From contig JAEZFK010000058.1 in NCBI GenBank assembly GCA_023437715.1, forward strand, positions 1 to 64,000: a stretch of DNA of 64,000 bases, given 5' to 3'. The first letter of the stretch is position 1; every line of letters begins with the position of its first letter. The notes below the pieces were generated by a model. The model was not told where the DNA came from, ran no database searches, and saw only the letters and a list, made by a program, of their open reading frames with translations. This DNA is from Bacillota bacterium (GTDB taxonomy: Bacteria; Bacillota; Clostridia; Lachnospirales; Lachnospiraceae). Both the position numbers and the translations under genes were made by a program. Positions 8,267-15,609 of the stretch are shown in pieces.

Positions 8267-8295
8267 TTGATAACAATATAACGGTGTGCGATAAT
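8267..8295 (+). promoter_or_regulatory. Promoter of the HydS-like operon
   Basis: TTGATA (8267-8272) and GATAAT (8290-8295) with a 17-base spacer, about 50 bases before the first gene of the sensory hydrogenase operon. Confidence 0.45.
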
Positions 8296-8343
8296 GAGAA
8301 AAAGGGTAGTCAAAACAGGTATAAGTTTGGAGGAAGAATATTC

Positions 8344-8583
8344 ATGAGAGTAACAATATGCATCGGAAGCGCATGCCATTTAAAAGGCTCCAGAGAAATC
8401 ATCACTCAGCTGCAGTCCCTTGTGAAAGAGGAGCACGTGGAAAACAAAGTGGATTTAAACGGTTCCTTTTGCAGCGGAAACTGCGTCAACGGGGTCTGCG
8501 TGACTGTAGATGGACAGCTGTATTCTTTAAAGCCGGAAGATACAAAGGAGTTTTTTGACAAAGAAATCATGGGGAGGCTGTGA
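8344..8583 (+). CDS. Small [2Fe-2S] thioredoxin-like ferredoxin subunit
   Basis: A 79-residue protein with the cysteine layout of the NuoE/HoxE C-terminal [2Fe-2S] fold: CIGSAC near the N-terminus and FCSGNCVNGVC in the middle. It corresponds to only the cluster-binding domain, without the N-terminal helical part of NuoE. It overlaps the translation signal of the next gene (its ribosome site GGGGAGG is inside this gene), so the two are probably made together. It likely passes electrons to or from the HydS-like hydrogenase. Start at 8344 behind GGAGGA. Confidence 0.82.
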   Translation: MRVTICIGSACHLKGSREIITQLQSLVKEEHVENKVDLNGSFCSGNCVNGVCVTVDGQLYSLKPEDTKEFFDKEIMGRL

Positions 8584-8585
8584 TC

Positions 8586-10319
8586 ATGGGGATCATAGAT
8601 TTCAAGGCGACCAAATGTAAGCACTGTTACAAATGTATCCGTAACTGTGAAGTCAAGGCAGTCATGATCAGAGACGAGCGGGCGGAAATCATGCCTGATA
8701 AATGTATTTTGTGCGGAAAATGTATGCAGGTATGTCCCCAGTCGGCCAAAACCCTTATAAGCGATTTGGAGCTGGTAAAGGGCTACATCCGGGATGGAAT
8801 TCCCACGGTCATTTCCCTGGCGCCCTCCTACATGGGTCTGCTGAAATATAAAACTGTGGGCCAGGTAAACGGGGCGCTTCAAAAGCTGGGCTTTTCCGAC
8901 GTCAGGGAGACGTCGGAAGGGGCGGCTGTAGTGACTGCGGAGTATTCAAAGCTTCTGGAAGCCGGGGAGATGGAAAACATCATCACCACCTGCTGTCCCA
9001 GCGTCAACGACTTGATTGAGATCTATTATCCTCAGCTGATTCCTTTTATGGCCCCTGTGGTTTCCCCTATGATTGCTCACGGGAAAATATTAAAAAAGGA
9101 GCTGGGGCCTGAGGTGAAGGTGGTTTTTCTCGGGCCCTGCATCGCTAAGAAAAAAGAGGCGGGAGATATCCGCCACGACGGCTGCGTGGATGCGGTTCTC
9201 AATTTCAATGACATATCCAGATGGCTGGCGGAAGAGGAAATCACCATTGAAGACTGCGAGGATATTCCCTTTACCAATATAGACACAAAGGTCAACCGCC
9301 TTTATCCCGTGACAAACGGGATTGTGAGATCTGTTCTGGCAACGGAGAAGGAGACGGACGGATACCGGAAATTCTATGTCCACGGCTCCCGCAACTGTAT
9401 CGACCTTTGTGAAAGCATTCTGCGGGGAGGAATCAAGGGCTGCTTCATTGAGATGAACATGTGCTCCGGCGGCTGTATCAAGGGGCCTACGGTTGACGAT
9501 GAGAGCGTATCCAGGTTCAAGGTAAAGCTTGACATGCAGGAAGCCATTGAAAGGGTGCCGGTACAGGAAGAGGACTTAGCTCCCGTCATGGAGGACATTG
9601 CCTTTGGAAAACGGTTCTTTAACCGGTCACCCAAGGATCCCATGCCGACGGAGGCCCAAATCCAGCAGATCTTAAAGCTGACCGGAAAGACCAAGCCGGA
9701 GGATGAGTTAAACTGCGGCGCCTGCGGCTATTCCACCTGCCGGGAAAAGGCTGTTGCGGTCTTCCAGAAAAAGGCGGAGCTTAACATGTGCATTCCGTTT
9801 ATGAATGAAAAGGCGGAATCCTTATCCAATCTGGTCATGGAAACCTCTCCCAACATTGTTCTGATCGTAGATAAGGATATGAAGATCCTGGAGTATTCTG
9901 CGGTGGGAGAGCGGTATTTCGGAAAAACAAGGCAGGAAGCCTTGAATATGTACTTATATGAATTTATAGATCCTTCTGATTTTCAATGGGTATACAATTC
10001 CCATCAGAATATTCACGGAAAAAAGGTGACTTATGCGGAATACCATTTTTCCACTCTTCAGAATATTGTATACATTGAAAAGGAGGACGTGGTTTTAGCC
10101 ACTTTCATTGATGTCACAAGGGAAGAGGAGAAAGCCAGGCAGGAATATGAAAAAAAGCTGGAAACCATTAGTCTGGCCCAGGAGGTCATTCACAAGCAGA
10201 TGATGGTTGCCCAGGAAATCGCAGGTCTTCTGGGAGAGACTACAGCGGAGACAAAGACCACTCTGTCAAAGCTGTGCAAGATCCTGCTTGACGAAGGAAG
10301 TGAAAGTGAGGTTCGGTAA
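8586..10319 (+). CDS. [FeFe]-hydrogenase-like sensor with PAS domain (HydS type)
   Basis: A 577-residue soluble protein. Order: two N-terminal [4Fe-4S] ferredoxin motifs (CKHCYKCIRNC, CILCGKCMQVC; residues about 12-55), the H-cluster domain with L1 TTCCPSV, L2 GPCIAKKKE and L3 EMNMCSGGCIKG, a further Cys-rich cluster motif CGACGYSTC (about 378-390), and a C-terminal PAS domain (about 405-510, from NIVLIVDKDMKILEYSAVGE) ending in a helix. This is the architecture of group C (HydS) putative H2-sensing hydrogenases. The next gene, a SpoIIE-type phosphatase, overlaps it by one base, a natural output partner. A GTG two codons upstream is a possible alternative start. Confidence 0.88.
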   Translation: MGIIDFKATKCKHCYKCIRNCEVKAVMIRDERAEIMPDKCILCGKCMQVCPQSAKTLISDLELVKGYIRDGIPTVISLAPSYMGLLKYKTVGQVNGALQKLGFSDVRETSEGAAVVTAEYSKLLEAGEMENIITTCCPSVNDLIEIYYPQLIPFMAPVVSPMIAHGKILKKELGPEVKVVFLGPCIAKKKEAGDIRHDGCVDAVLNFNDISRWLAEEEITIEDCEDIPFTNIDTKVNRLYPVTNGIVRSVLATEKETDGYRKFYVHGSRNCIDLCESILRGGIKGCFIEMNMCSGGCIKGPTVDDESVSRFKVKLDMQEAIERVPVQEEDLAPVMEDIAFGKRFFNRSPKDPMPTEAQIQQILKLTGKTKPEDELNCGACGYSTCREKAVAVFQKKAELNMCIPFMNEKAESLSNLVMETSPNIVLIVDKDMKILEYSAVGERYFGKTRQEALNMYLYEFIDPSDFQWVYNSHQNIHGKKVTYAEYHFSTLQNIVYIEKEDVVLATFIDVTREEEKARQEYEKKLETISLAQEVIHKQMMVAQEIAGLLGETTAETKTTLSKLCKILLDEGSESEVR

Positions 10320-11500
10320 TGGGAGTTACGGTGGATGCTGCATACAAGAGCTTAAATAAGGTCAGTGAGATCCTGTGCGGCGACAAGGTGGAGATTCTTC
10401 ATACGGATGATTCCAACATCATGATCCTTGCGGACGGCATGGGAAGCGGGGTAAAGGCCAACATTCTGGCCACCATGACCTCAAAGATCCTGGGGACCAT
10501 GTTTTTAAACGGGGCTTCTCTGGAAGAATGTGTGGAAACCATTGTGGAGACTCTTCCCGTATGCCAGGTCCGCCAGGTGGCCTATTCCACTTTCAGCATT
10601 CTTCAGGTCTTTAACAGCGGGGAGGCCTATCTGGTGGAATTTGATAATCCGGGCTGCATCTTTATCCGGGACGGGCGCCTGGTTCCCATACCCCAGAATA
10701 TCAGGGTTATCCGGGATAAGACCATCAATGAATACCGCTTTCAGGTAAAAAAGGGGGATGCTCTCATTCTCTTAAGCGACGGAACCATTCACGCGGGGGT
10801 GGGACGCCTTTTAAACTTCGGCTGGCTCTGGGAGGACATTGCAGCCTATGCGGTAAAGCAGTATGCCCTGACCATATCTGCCGGGCGGCTGGCCTCTGTC
10901 ATAAGCAGGGCCTGTGATGAGCTTTACCAGTACCGTCCCGGGGATGACACCACAGTGGCGGTCATGCGCATTACCGACAGAAAGCAGGTTCATTTAATGA
11001 CCGGACCTCCCAGATCGCCGGAGGAGGACAGGGCAATGGTGGCGGATTTTCTCCAGGGAGGGGACTCTGTGAAAAGGATTGTATGCGGAGGCACCAGCGC
11101 CAATATCGTTTCCAGGATCACCAGAAAACAGCTTTCCGTTTCCCTGGATTACGAAGATCCTGACCTGCCGCCTATCGCCTATATCGACGGTATTGATCTG
11201 GTCACGGAAGGGGTCCTGACCTTAAACCGGGTGATTAAGCTTTTAAAGCAGTATCTTCAGAATGAATCGGTTACGGAAGAGTTTTTTTTAGAGCTGGATA
11301 AGCCAAACGGCGGATCCATGGTGGCAAAAGCAATTATTGAGGAGTGTACGGAGCTGAACCTGTATGTGGGAAAGGCAATCAACAGTGCATACCAGAATCC
11401 CGGTCTTCCCTTTGATCTGGGGATCCGTCAGAATCTGGTGGAGCAGTTAAAGCATACGGTGGAGGAAATGGGGAAATCGGTTACGGTAACTTATTATTAG
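10319..11500 (+). CDS. SpoIIE-family protein phosphatase
   Basis: A 393-residue PP2C-like phosphatase. The metal-binding motifs ILADGMGSGVKA (about residue 38), LILLSDG and GDDTTVAVMRI mark the catalytic domain, residues about 1-225. The remaining about 165 residues, from PRSPEEDRAMVADFL, form a second domain I do not recognise. It overlaps the upstream HydS-like gene as TAATG, implying translational coupling. SpoIIE-type phosphatases dephosphorylate anti-sigma-antagonist or similar partners; an RsbW-like ATPase and another HATPase occur within 10 kb, so a partner-switch output is a reasonable inference. Confidence 0.87.
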   Translation: MGVTVDAAYKSLNKVSEILCGDKVEILHTDDSNIMILADGMGSGVKANILATMTSKILGTMFLNGASLEECVETIVETLPVCQVRQVAYSTFSILQVFNSGEAYLVEFDNPGCIFIRDGRLVPIPQNIRVIRDKTINEYRFQVKKGDALILLSDGTIHAGVGRLLNFGWLWEDIAAYAVKQYALTISAGRLASVISRACDELYQYRPGDDTTVAVMRITDRKQVHLMTGPPRSPEEDRAMVADFLQGGDSVKRIVCGGTSANIVSRITRKQLSVSLDYEDPDLPPIAYIDGIDLVTEGVLTLNRVIKLLKQYLQNESVTEEFFLELDKPNGGSMVAKAIIEECTELNLYVGKAINSAYQNPGLPFDLGIRQNLVEQLKHTVEEMGKSVTVTYY

Positions 11501-11504
11501 TTTT

Positions 11505-11692
11505 ACAGGAATATTTACACGGCACATTCATGTTGCTATTCTTCCATGCCATTCATAATTTGGCGGATAAGGCCCGTCAAATTATGAATGGGGGCGTTCC
11601 GCCCTATAGAAATATTTACATGATTTGAGACTGGTGAGCGAGCTCCCCATACTCAAATCCCGTAAATATTTCTGCATGGCTGAATCGTAACA
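11505..11692. repeat. Nested palindromic intergenic element, copy B
   Basis: Three levels of symmetry: CATTCATAATTTG (11550-) pairs perfectly with CAAATTATGAATG (-11590); GAAATATTTAC plus GATTTGAG (11609-11629) pairs with CTCAAATC plus GTAAATATTTC (-11672); and the outer left GGAATATTTACACGG is an inverted relative of the right CCGTAAATATTTC. The right edge GCATGGCTGAATCGTAA recurs in copy A (5339-5425). It fills the gap between the phosphatase and the next hydrogenase gene; no transposase is present. Confidence 0.65.
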
Positions 11693-11721
11693 CAAATGTG
11701 GATGCTTCAAGGAGGAAAATT

Positions 11722-13176
11722 ATGGCATCAAATGACGCAACATTGCTTCGCATAACCCATCAGGTATTATGGGAAGTGGCAAAACTGACCTGGGCGGGAG
11801 AAATGGATGAGAAACGGGGGGAAATCCCCTACCGTATCATTGCCGGTCCAAAGGCTCAGTTTCGCTGCTGTATATACAGAGAAAGAGAAATCATCCGCGA
11901 GAGGGTCAGACTCGCGGAAGGATTATGTCCCAGCAGTGGCAAGGATACAAGAAACGTGGTTCAGGTCATCAGCTCTGCCTGCGAAGGCTGTCCCATTGCC
12001 CGGTATGTGGTAACGGATAACTGTCAGCTGTGCATGGGAAAGGCCTGCCAGGAATCCTGTAATTTTGATGCCATCAGCATGGGCCACGACAGGGCCTACA
12101 TAAACCCTGAGAAATGCAAGGAATGCGGAAAATGTTCCCAGGCCTGCCCCTATAACGCCATTGCGGATTTAACACGCCCCTGCAAGAAAAGCTGCCCGGT
12201 AGATGCCATAACCATGGATGAGAATGATATCGTGGTCATTGATGAAAGCAAATGTATCCAGTGCGGAGCCTGTATCAATGGCTGCCCCTTCGGGGCCATC
12301 GGCGCAAAGTCATTTATGGCCGACGTCATTCACCTGATCAAGGCCGGAAAACGGGTGGTAGCCATGGTCGCTCCGGCAACGGAAGGCCAGTACGGCCCGG
12401 ACATCACCATGGCAAGCTGGCGGACCGCCTTAATGAAAGCCGGGTTTGCCGATATGGTAGAGGTGGCTTTAGGCGGGGATTTGACGGCTGCTGCCGAGGC
12501 GGAGGAGTGGGCCCAGGCCTACAAGGACGGAAAGAAGATGACCACCTCCTGCTGTCCGGCCTTTGTGAACATGATCAAGCAGCATTACCCCATGCTTTTG
12601 GACCAGATGTCCTCCACGGTTTCCCCTATGTGCGCCGTGTCCAGAATGATAAAGGAGAAGGACCCGGGAACCGTCACCGTGTTTATCGGGCCCTGTGTTG
12701 CCAAAAAGAGCGAGAGCCTGGATTTAAATATTAAGGACAATGCGGATTATGCCCTGACTCTGATAGAGGCCGAGGCCCTCATGGCCGCAAAGGGAGTATC
12801 CTTAGAGCCGGAGGAAAACGTCTATCAGGCGGGCTCTGTATTCGGAAAACGCTTTGGAAACGGCGGCGGAGTGACGGCTGCTGTTCTGGAGTGCTTAAAG
12901 GAAACAGGAGAAAATACGGATATTGAAGTGATGAAGTGCAACGGAGCTGCAGAATGCAAGAAAGCCCTGATGCTTCTTAAGGCAGGAAAGCTTCCGGCGG
13001 ACTTTGTGGAAGGCATGGTCTGCACCGGCGGCTGCGTGGGCGGACCGGGAAGGTCCATGAATGAGAATCAGGCGAAAAGAGCCCGTGACTTATTGATCGG
13101 CCAGGCGGATAAGAGAGGGGTTCACGAAAACTTAAAGAGCCAGGGACTTACCGAATTGGCCATGCACAGGCATTAA
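11722..13176 (+). CDS. Ferredoxin-type [FeFe] hydrogenase (group B-like)
   Basis: A 484-residue soluble hydrogenase. The N-terminal about 90 residues contain conserved Cys (RCCIYRE, SACEGCPI). Ferredoxin-like motifs follow: CQLCMGKACQESC, CKECGKCSQACP, CKKSCP and CIQCGACINGCP. The H-cluster domain has L1 TSCCPAF, L2 GPCVAKKSE and L3 GMVCTGGCVGGPG. This layout fits monomeric group B enzymes, probably coupled to ferredoxin. Start at 11722 is set by a perfect AGGAGG; an upstream in-frame ATG lacks one. It follows the palindromic element and is ended by a bidirectional terminator. Whether it evolves or takes up H2 is not visible. Confidence 0.88.
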   Translation: MASNDATLLRITHQVLWEVAKLTWAGEMDEKRGEIPYRIIAGPKAQFRCCIYREREIIRERVRLAEGLCPSSGKDTRNVVQVISSACEGCPIARYVVTDNCQLCMGKACQESCNFDAISMGHDRAYINPEKCKECGKCSQACPYNAIADLTRPCKKSCPVDAITMDENDIVVIDESKCIQCGACINGCPFGAIGAKSFMADVIHLIKAGKRVVAMVAPATEGQYGPDITMASWRTALMKAGFADMVEVALGGDLTAAAEAEEWAQAYKDGKKMTTSCCPAFVNMIKQHYPMLLDQMSSTVSPMCAVSRMIKEKDPGTVTVFIGPCVAKKSESLDLNIKDNADYALTLIEAEALMAAKGVSLEPEENVYQAGSVFGKRFGNGGGVTAAVLECLKETGENTDIEVMKCNGAAECKKALMLLKAGKLPADFVEGMVCTGGCVGGPGRSMNENQAKRARDLLIGQADKRGVHENLKSQGLTELAMHRH

Positions 13177-13183
13177 TCTAAAA

Positions 13184-13228
13184 ATAAAAAGCTATGGAAG
13201 CATAAAACAGGCCTCCATAGCTTTTTAT
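13184..13228. terminator. Bidirectional terminator after the hydrogenase
   Basis: ATAAAAAGCTATGG pairs with CCATAGCTTTTTAT; the A and T tracts allow termination on both strands. It lies between the plus-strand hydrogenase and the minus-strand spore coat pair. Confidence 0.8.
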
Positions 13229-13286
13229 TTTTGATACGGGAATTTCATTTTGGCGCGGCCCGTACCTGTTTCATTCTTTCATAAGC

Positions 13287-13532
13287 TTACATACCGGCAA
13301 ACTGGCTCTTTACCTTGTTGATTTTCTGCTGTTCTGCCTGCTCCGTGGTGTACCATCCCTTTGCGGACATTTTCTTATAAATATCGTCCTGCATGCACAG
13401 ACTGTTACTTAAGGCGCTGTCAAAGGCCTGGTGTACATTCATGGTAGGGGATTCAATGGTTCCGTGCATATATAAGTCGCACGCCCCCTTGGCAGTGTGG
13501 AGCAGATTTTCCATAATGGTCTTGTCATCCAT
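13287..13532 (-). CDS. Spore coat protein, CotF-like
   Basis: An 81-residue mostly helical protein with the coat-F signature pattern: KTIMENLLHTAKGACDLYMH at the start and ALSNSLCMQDDIYKKMSAKG in the middle, ending with a YTTEQAEQQKINKVKSQF tail typical of CotF-domain proteins. The family coats endospores, so the organism very likely sporulates. It is the second gene of a two-gene minus-strand unit; its AGGAGG overlaps the stop of the preceding 57-residue gene. No sigma-E/K promoter could be assigned with confidence. Confidence 0.82.
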   Translation of the reverse strand: MDDKTIMENLLHTAKGACDLYMHGTIESPTMNVHQAFDSALSNSLCMQDDIYKKMSAKGWYTTEQAEQQKINKVKSQFAGM

Positions 13533-13545
13533 ATGTGATTCCTCC

Positions 13546-13719
13546 TTACACTAAGTTATAGAAGCTGTCAAAGATCTGCTGGTGTTTCTGCAGAAGCTGC
13601 TGTGCGCATGACTTTAATTCAGGGTCCTGCAGGTTCTGCACCGCGTCCTGGCACTGGGTTTTTAAAAACTTTTCATGACCGAGAGCATCTTCAATATAAT
13701 TTAATTCCTTTGGGCTCAT
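13546..13719 (-). CDS. Small protein paired with CotF-like coat protein
   Basis: A 57-residue open frame with a perfect GGAGGTGA ribosome site six bases before the ATG. It begins MSPKELNYIEDALGHEKFL and is predicted helical, Gln-rich and carrying two cysteines. Its TAA lies in the GTGTAAGGAGG that forms the ribosome site of the CotF-like gene, so the two are co-translated. The arrangement of a short companion just before a CotF protein is common in clostridia, and I infer it is also a coat component. No family is certain. Confidence 0.75.
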   Translation of the reverse strand: MSPKELNYIEDALGHEKFLKTQCQDAVQNLQDPELKSCAQQLLQKHQQIFDSFYNLV

Positions 13720-13804
13720 GTCATCACCTCCAGTCTTAGTATGGAGATTTTCCTATGAATCATGCACAGAACTGCTTATTTATTTTCCTTTCTCTGGAAA
13801 ATGG

Positions 13805-13840
13805 AAAAAGCTCCCTCTGTCCGGAAACAGAGGGAGCTTT
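13805..13840 (-). terminator. Terminator of the hydABC operon
   Basis: AAGCTCCCTCTGT pairs with ACAGAGGGAGCTT around a CCGGA-type loop. On the minus strand it is followed by TTTTT, just after the hydA stop. Confidence 0.8.
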
Positions 13841-13846
13841 GAAAAT

Positions 13847-15592
13847 TTAAATTTCGTTTACTTTTCTCTTCACATAAGTCGTGTGAAGCAAATGGTGGGC
13901 CTTATGGCTGCCAGGCTCGCCAAGGAAAGTATCATACAATTCCTTGATTGCAGGATTCTCATGAGACTTGCGGATGGTTTTTGCCTCATCCTCATCGTAA
14001 AGGACTTTTGCACGGAGGGCCCGGATATCCGTTGTATTGCGGACATAACCCGGCTGCTGCGGCTGTCCGCCGCCGTTTACACAGCCGCCCGGACATCCCA
14101 TGATCTCGATGAAGTGGTAATTTGCTTCCCCTGATTTTACACGGTTGAGAAGCTCTCTTGCGTTTCCAAGGCCGGAAGCAACGGCTATGTTCACATCCAT
14201 GCCGGCTACGTGGTAGGTGGCTTCCTTAATGCCCTTGGTTCCCCGGACATCGATGAACTCAGGTTTCTCAAGCTCTTCGCCGGTCAGGGTTTCTACCGCT
14301 GTTCTTAAAGCAGCTTCCATAACTCCGCCGGTAGCGCCGAAGATTACGGCTGCTCCTGTTCCAAGTCCCAGAGGGGTGTCAAAATCTTCATCCGGAAGTG
14401 CTGTGAACCGGATGCCGGCCCGGCGGATCATCTGGGCCAGTTCCCTGGTGGTCATGGTGTAGTCCACATCCGGAACACCGTTGGCCGCTTCATCGGCTCT
14501 TCCGATTTCAAACTTTTTCGCAGTACATGGCATAACGCTGACGGATACGATATCCTCCGGCTTTAAGCCCATTTTTTCCGCATAGTAGGATTTGACAATG
14601 GCGCCGAACATCTGCTGCGGGGATTTGCAGGAGGATAAATTCTCTGTCATATCCGGGAAGTAGTGCTCACAGTATTTGATCCATCCCGGAGAACAGGAGG
14701 TAATCATAGGAAGCACGCCGCCGTTTTGCACGCGGTCGATAAATTCGTGGGCCTCTTCCAAAATCGTTAAGTCAGCACCGAAGTTGGTGTCAAATACCTT
14801 GTCAAAGCCAAGCCTTCTGAGGGCGGAAACCATCTGGCCCTCCACGTTGGTTCCGATCTCGTAACCGAATTCCTCGCCAAGGCCTGCACGGACCGCAGGA
14901 GCGGTCTGGACGATCACATGCTTTGACGGATCGGCAATAGCGGCTGCAATATCGTCGATGCTGCTCTTTTCATAAAGAGCGCCGGTTGGGCAGACTGCGA
15001 TACACTGACCGCAGGATACGCAGCTGGTTTCGCCAAGTCCCATCTCAAAGGCGGAGCCGATAAAGGTGGCAAAGCCGCGCTCGTTGGGGCCGATAACACC
15101 GATGCCCTGAACCTTTTCGCAGACAGCGGAGCAGCGGCGGCACAGGATGCACTTGCTGTTGTCGCGGACCATATGGGCGGAGCTTTCATCAAGCTCTGAA
15201 ACAGTCTTGTCGCCGTCATAGTAATCCTCCACATCAACGCCCAGCTCCTTACATAAGTTCTGCAGCTCGCAGTCTCCGCTGCGCACGCAGGATAAGCAGG
15301 AACGGTTGTGGTTGGACAGAATCAGCTGAAGGGTTTTCTTTCTGTAATCCCGAAGCTTGGGGCTGCCGGTCACCACTTCAAGGCCCGGATTGATGGGGTA
15401 AACACAGGCCGGAGCCAGTCTGCCGCCGTTTATCTCAACGGTACAGATGCGGCAGGCCGCAATTTCATTGATATCCCTTAAAAAGCATAAGGTCGGTATC
15501 TCAACATGGGCAAGTCTGGCGGCTTCCAGAATGGTGGAGCCGGCCGGAGCGCTTACATCCATGCCGTTGATTTTTATTGTGATATTCTCCAT
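13847..15592 (-). CDS. hydA: Electron-bifurcating [FeFe] hydrogenase subunit A
   Basis: A 581-residue catalytic subunit of the trimeric NAD- and ferredoxin-linked hydrogenase. N-terminal [2Fe-2S] domain (Cys in TLCFLRD, AACRICTVE, PACVYPI), a His/Cys [4Fe-4S] motif HNRSCLSCVRSGDCELQNLC, two further [4Fe-4S] motifs (CILCRRCSAVC, CVSCGQCIAVC), and the H-cluster domain with L1 TSCSPGW, L2 MPCTAKKFE and L3 EIMGCPGGCVNGGGQP. The C-terminal small-subunit-like extension runs to the end. L1 has Cys-Ser rather than Cys-Cys, as seen in relatives of bifurcating HydA. Last gene of the five-gene minus-strand operon, 17 bases after hydB. Confidence 0.93.
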   Translation of the reverse strand: MENITIKINGMDVSAPAGSTILEAARLAHVEIPTLCFLRDINEIAACRICTVEINGGRLAPACVYPINPGLEVVTGSPKLRDYRKKTLQLILSNHNRSCLSCVRSGDCELQNLCKELGVDVEDYYDGDKTVSELDESSAHMVRDNSKCILCRRCSAVCEKVQGIGVIGPNERGFATFIGSAFEMGLGETSCVSCGQCIAVCPTGALYEKSSIDDIAAAIADPSKHVIVQTAPAVRAGLGEEFGYEIGTNVEGQMVSALRRLGFDKVFDTNFGADLTILEEAHEFIDRVQNGGVLPMITSCSPGWIKYCEHYFPDMTENLSSCKSPQQMFGAIVKSYYAEKMGLKPEDIVSVSVMPCTAKKFEIGRADEAANGVPDVDYTMTTRELAQMIRRAGIRFTALPDEDFDTPLGLGTGAAVIFGATGGVMEAALRTAVETLTGEELEKPEFIDVRGTKGIKEATYHVAGMDVNIAVASGLGNARELLNRVKSGEANYHFIEIMGCPGGCVNGGGQPQQPGYVRNTTDIRALRAKVLYDEDEAKTIRKSHENPAIKELYDTFLGEPGSHKAHHLLHTTYVKRKVNEI

Positions 15593-15609
15593 GATACATT
15601 CTCCCTCTG

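Noticed and set aside
12252..12734. 160-codon plus-strand frame
   Set aside because: Shadow of the group B hydrogenase gene; Arg- and Gly-rich composition typical of an out-of-frame reading.
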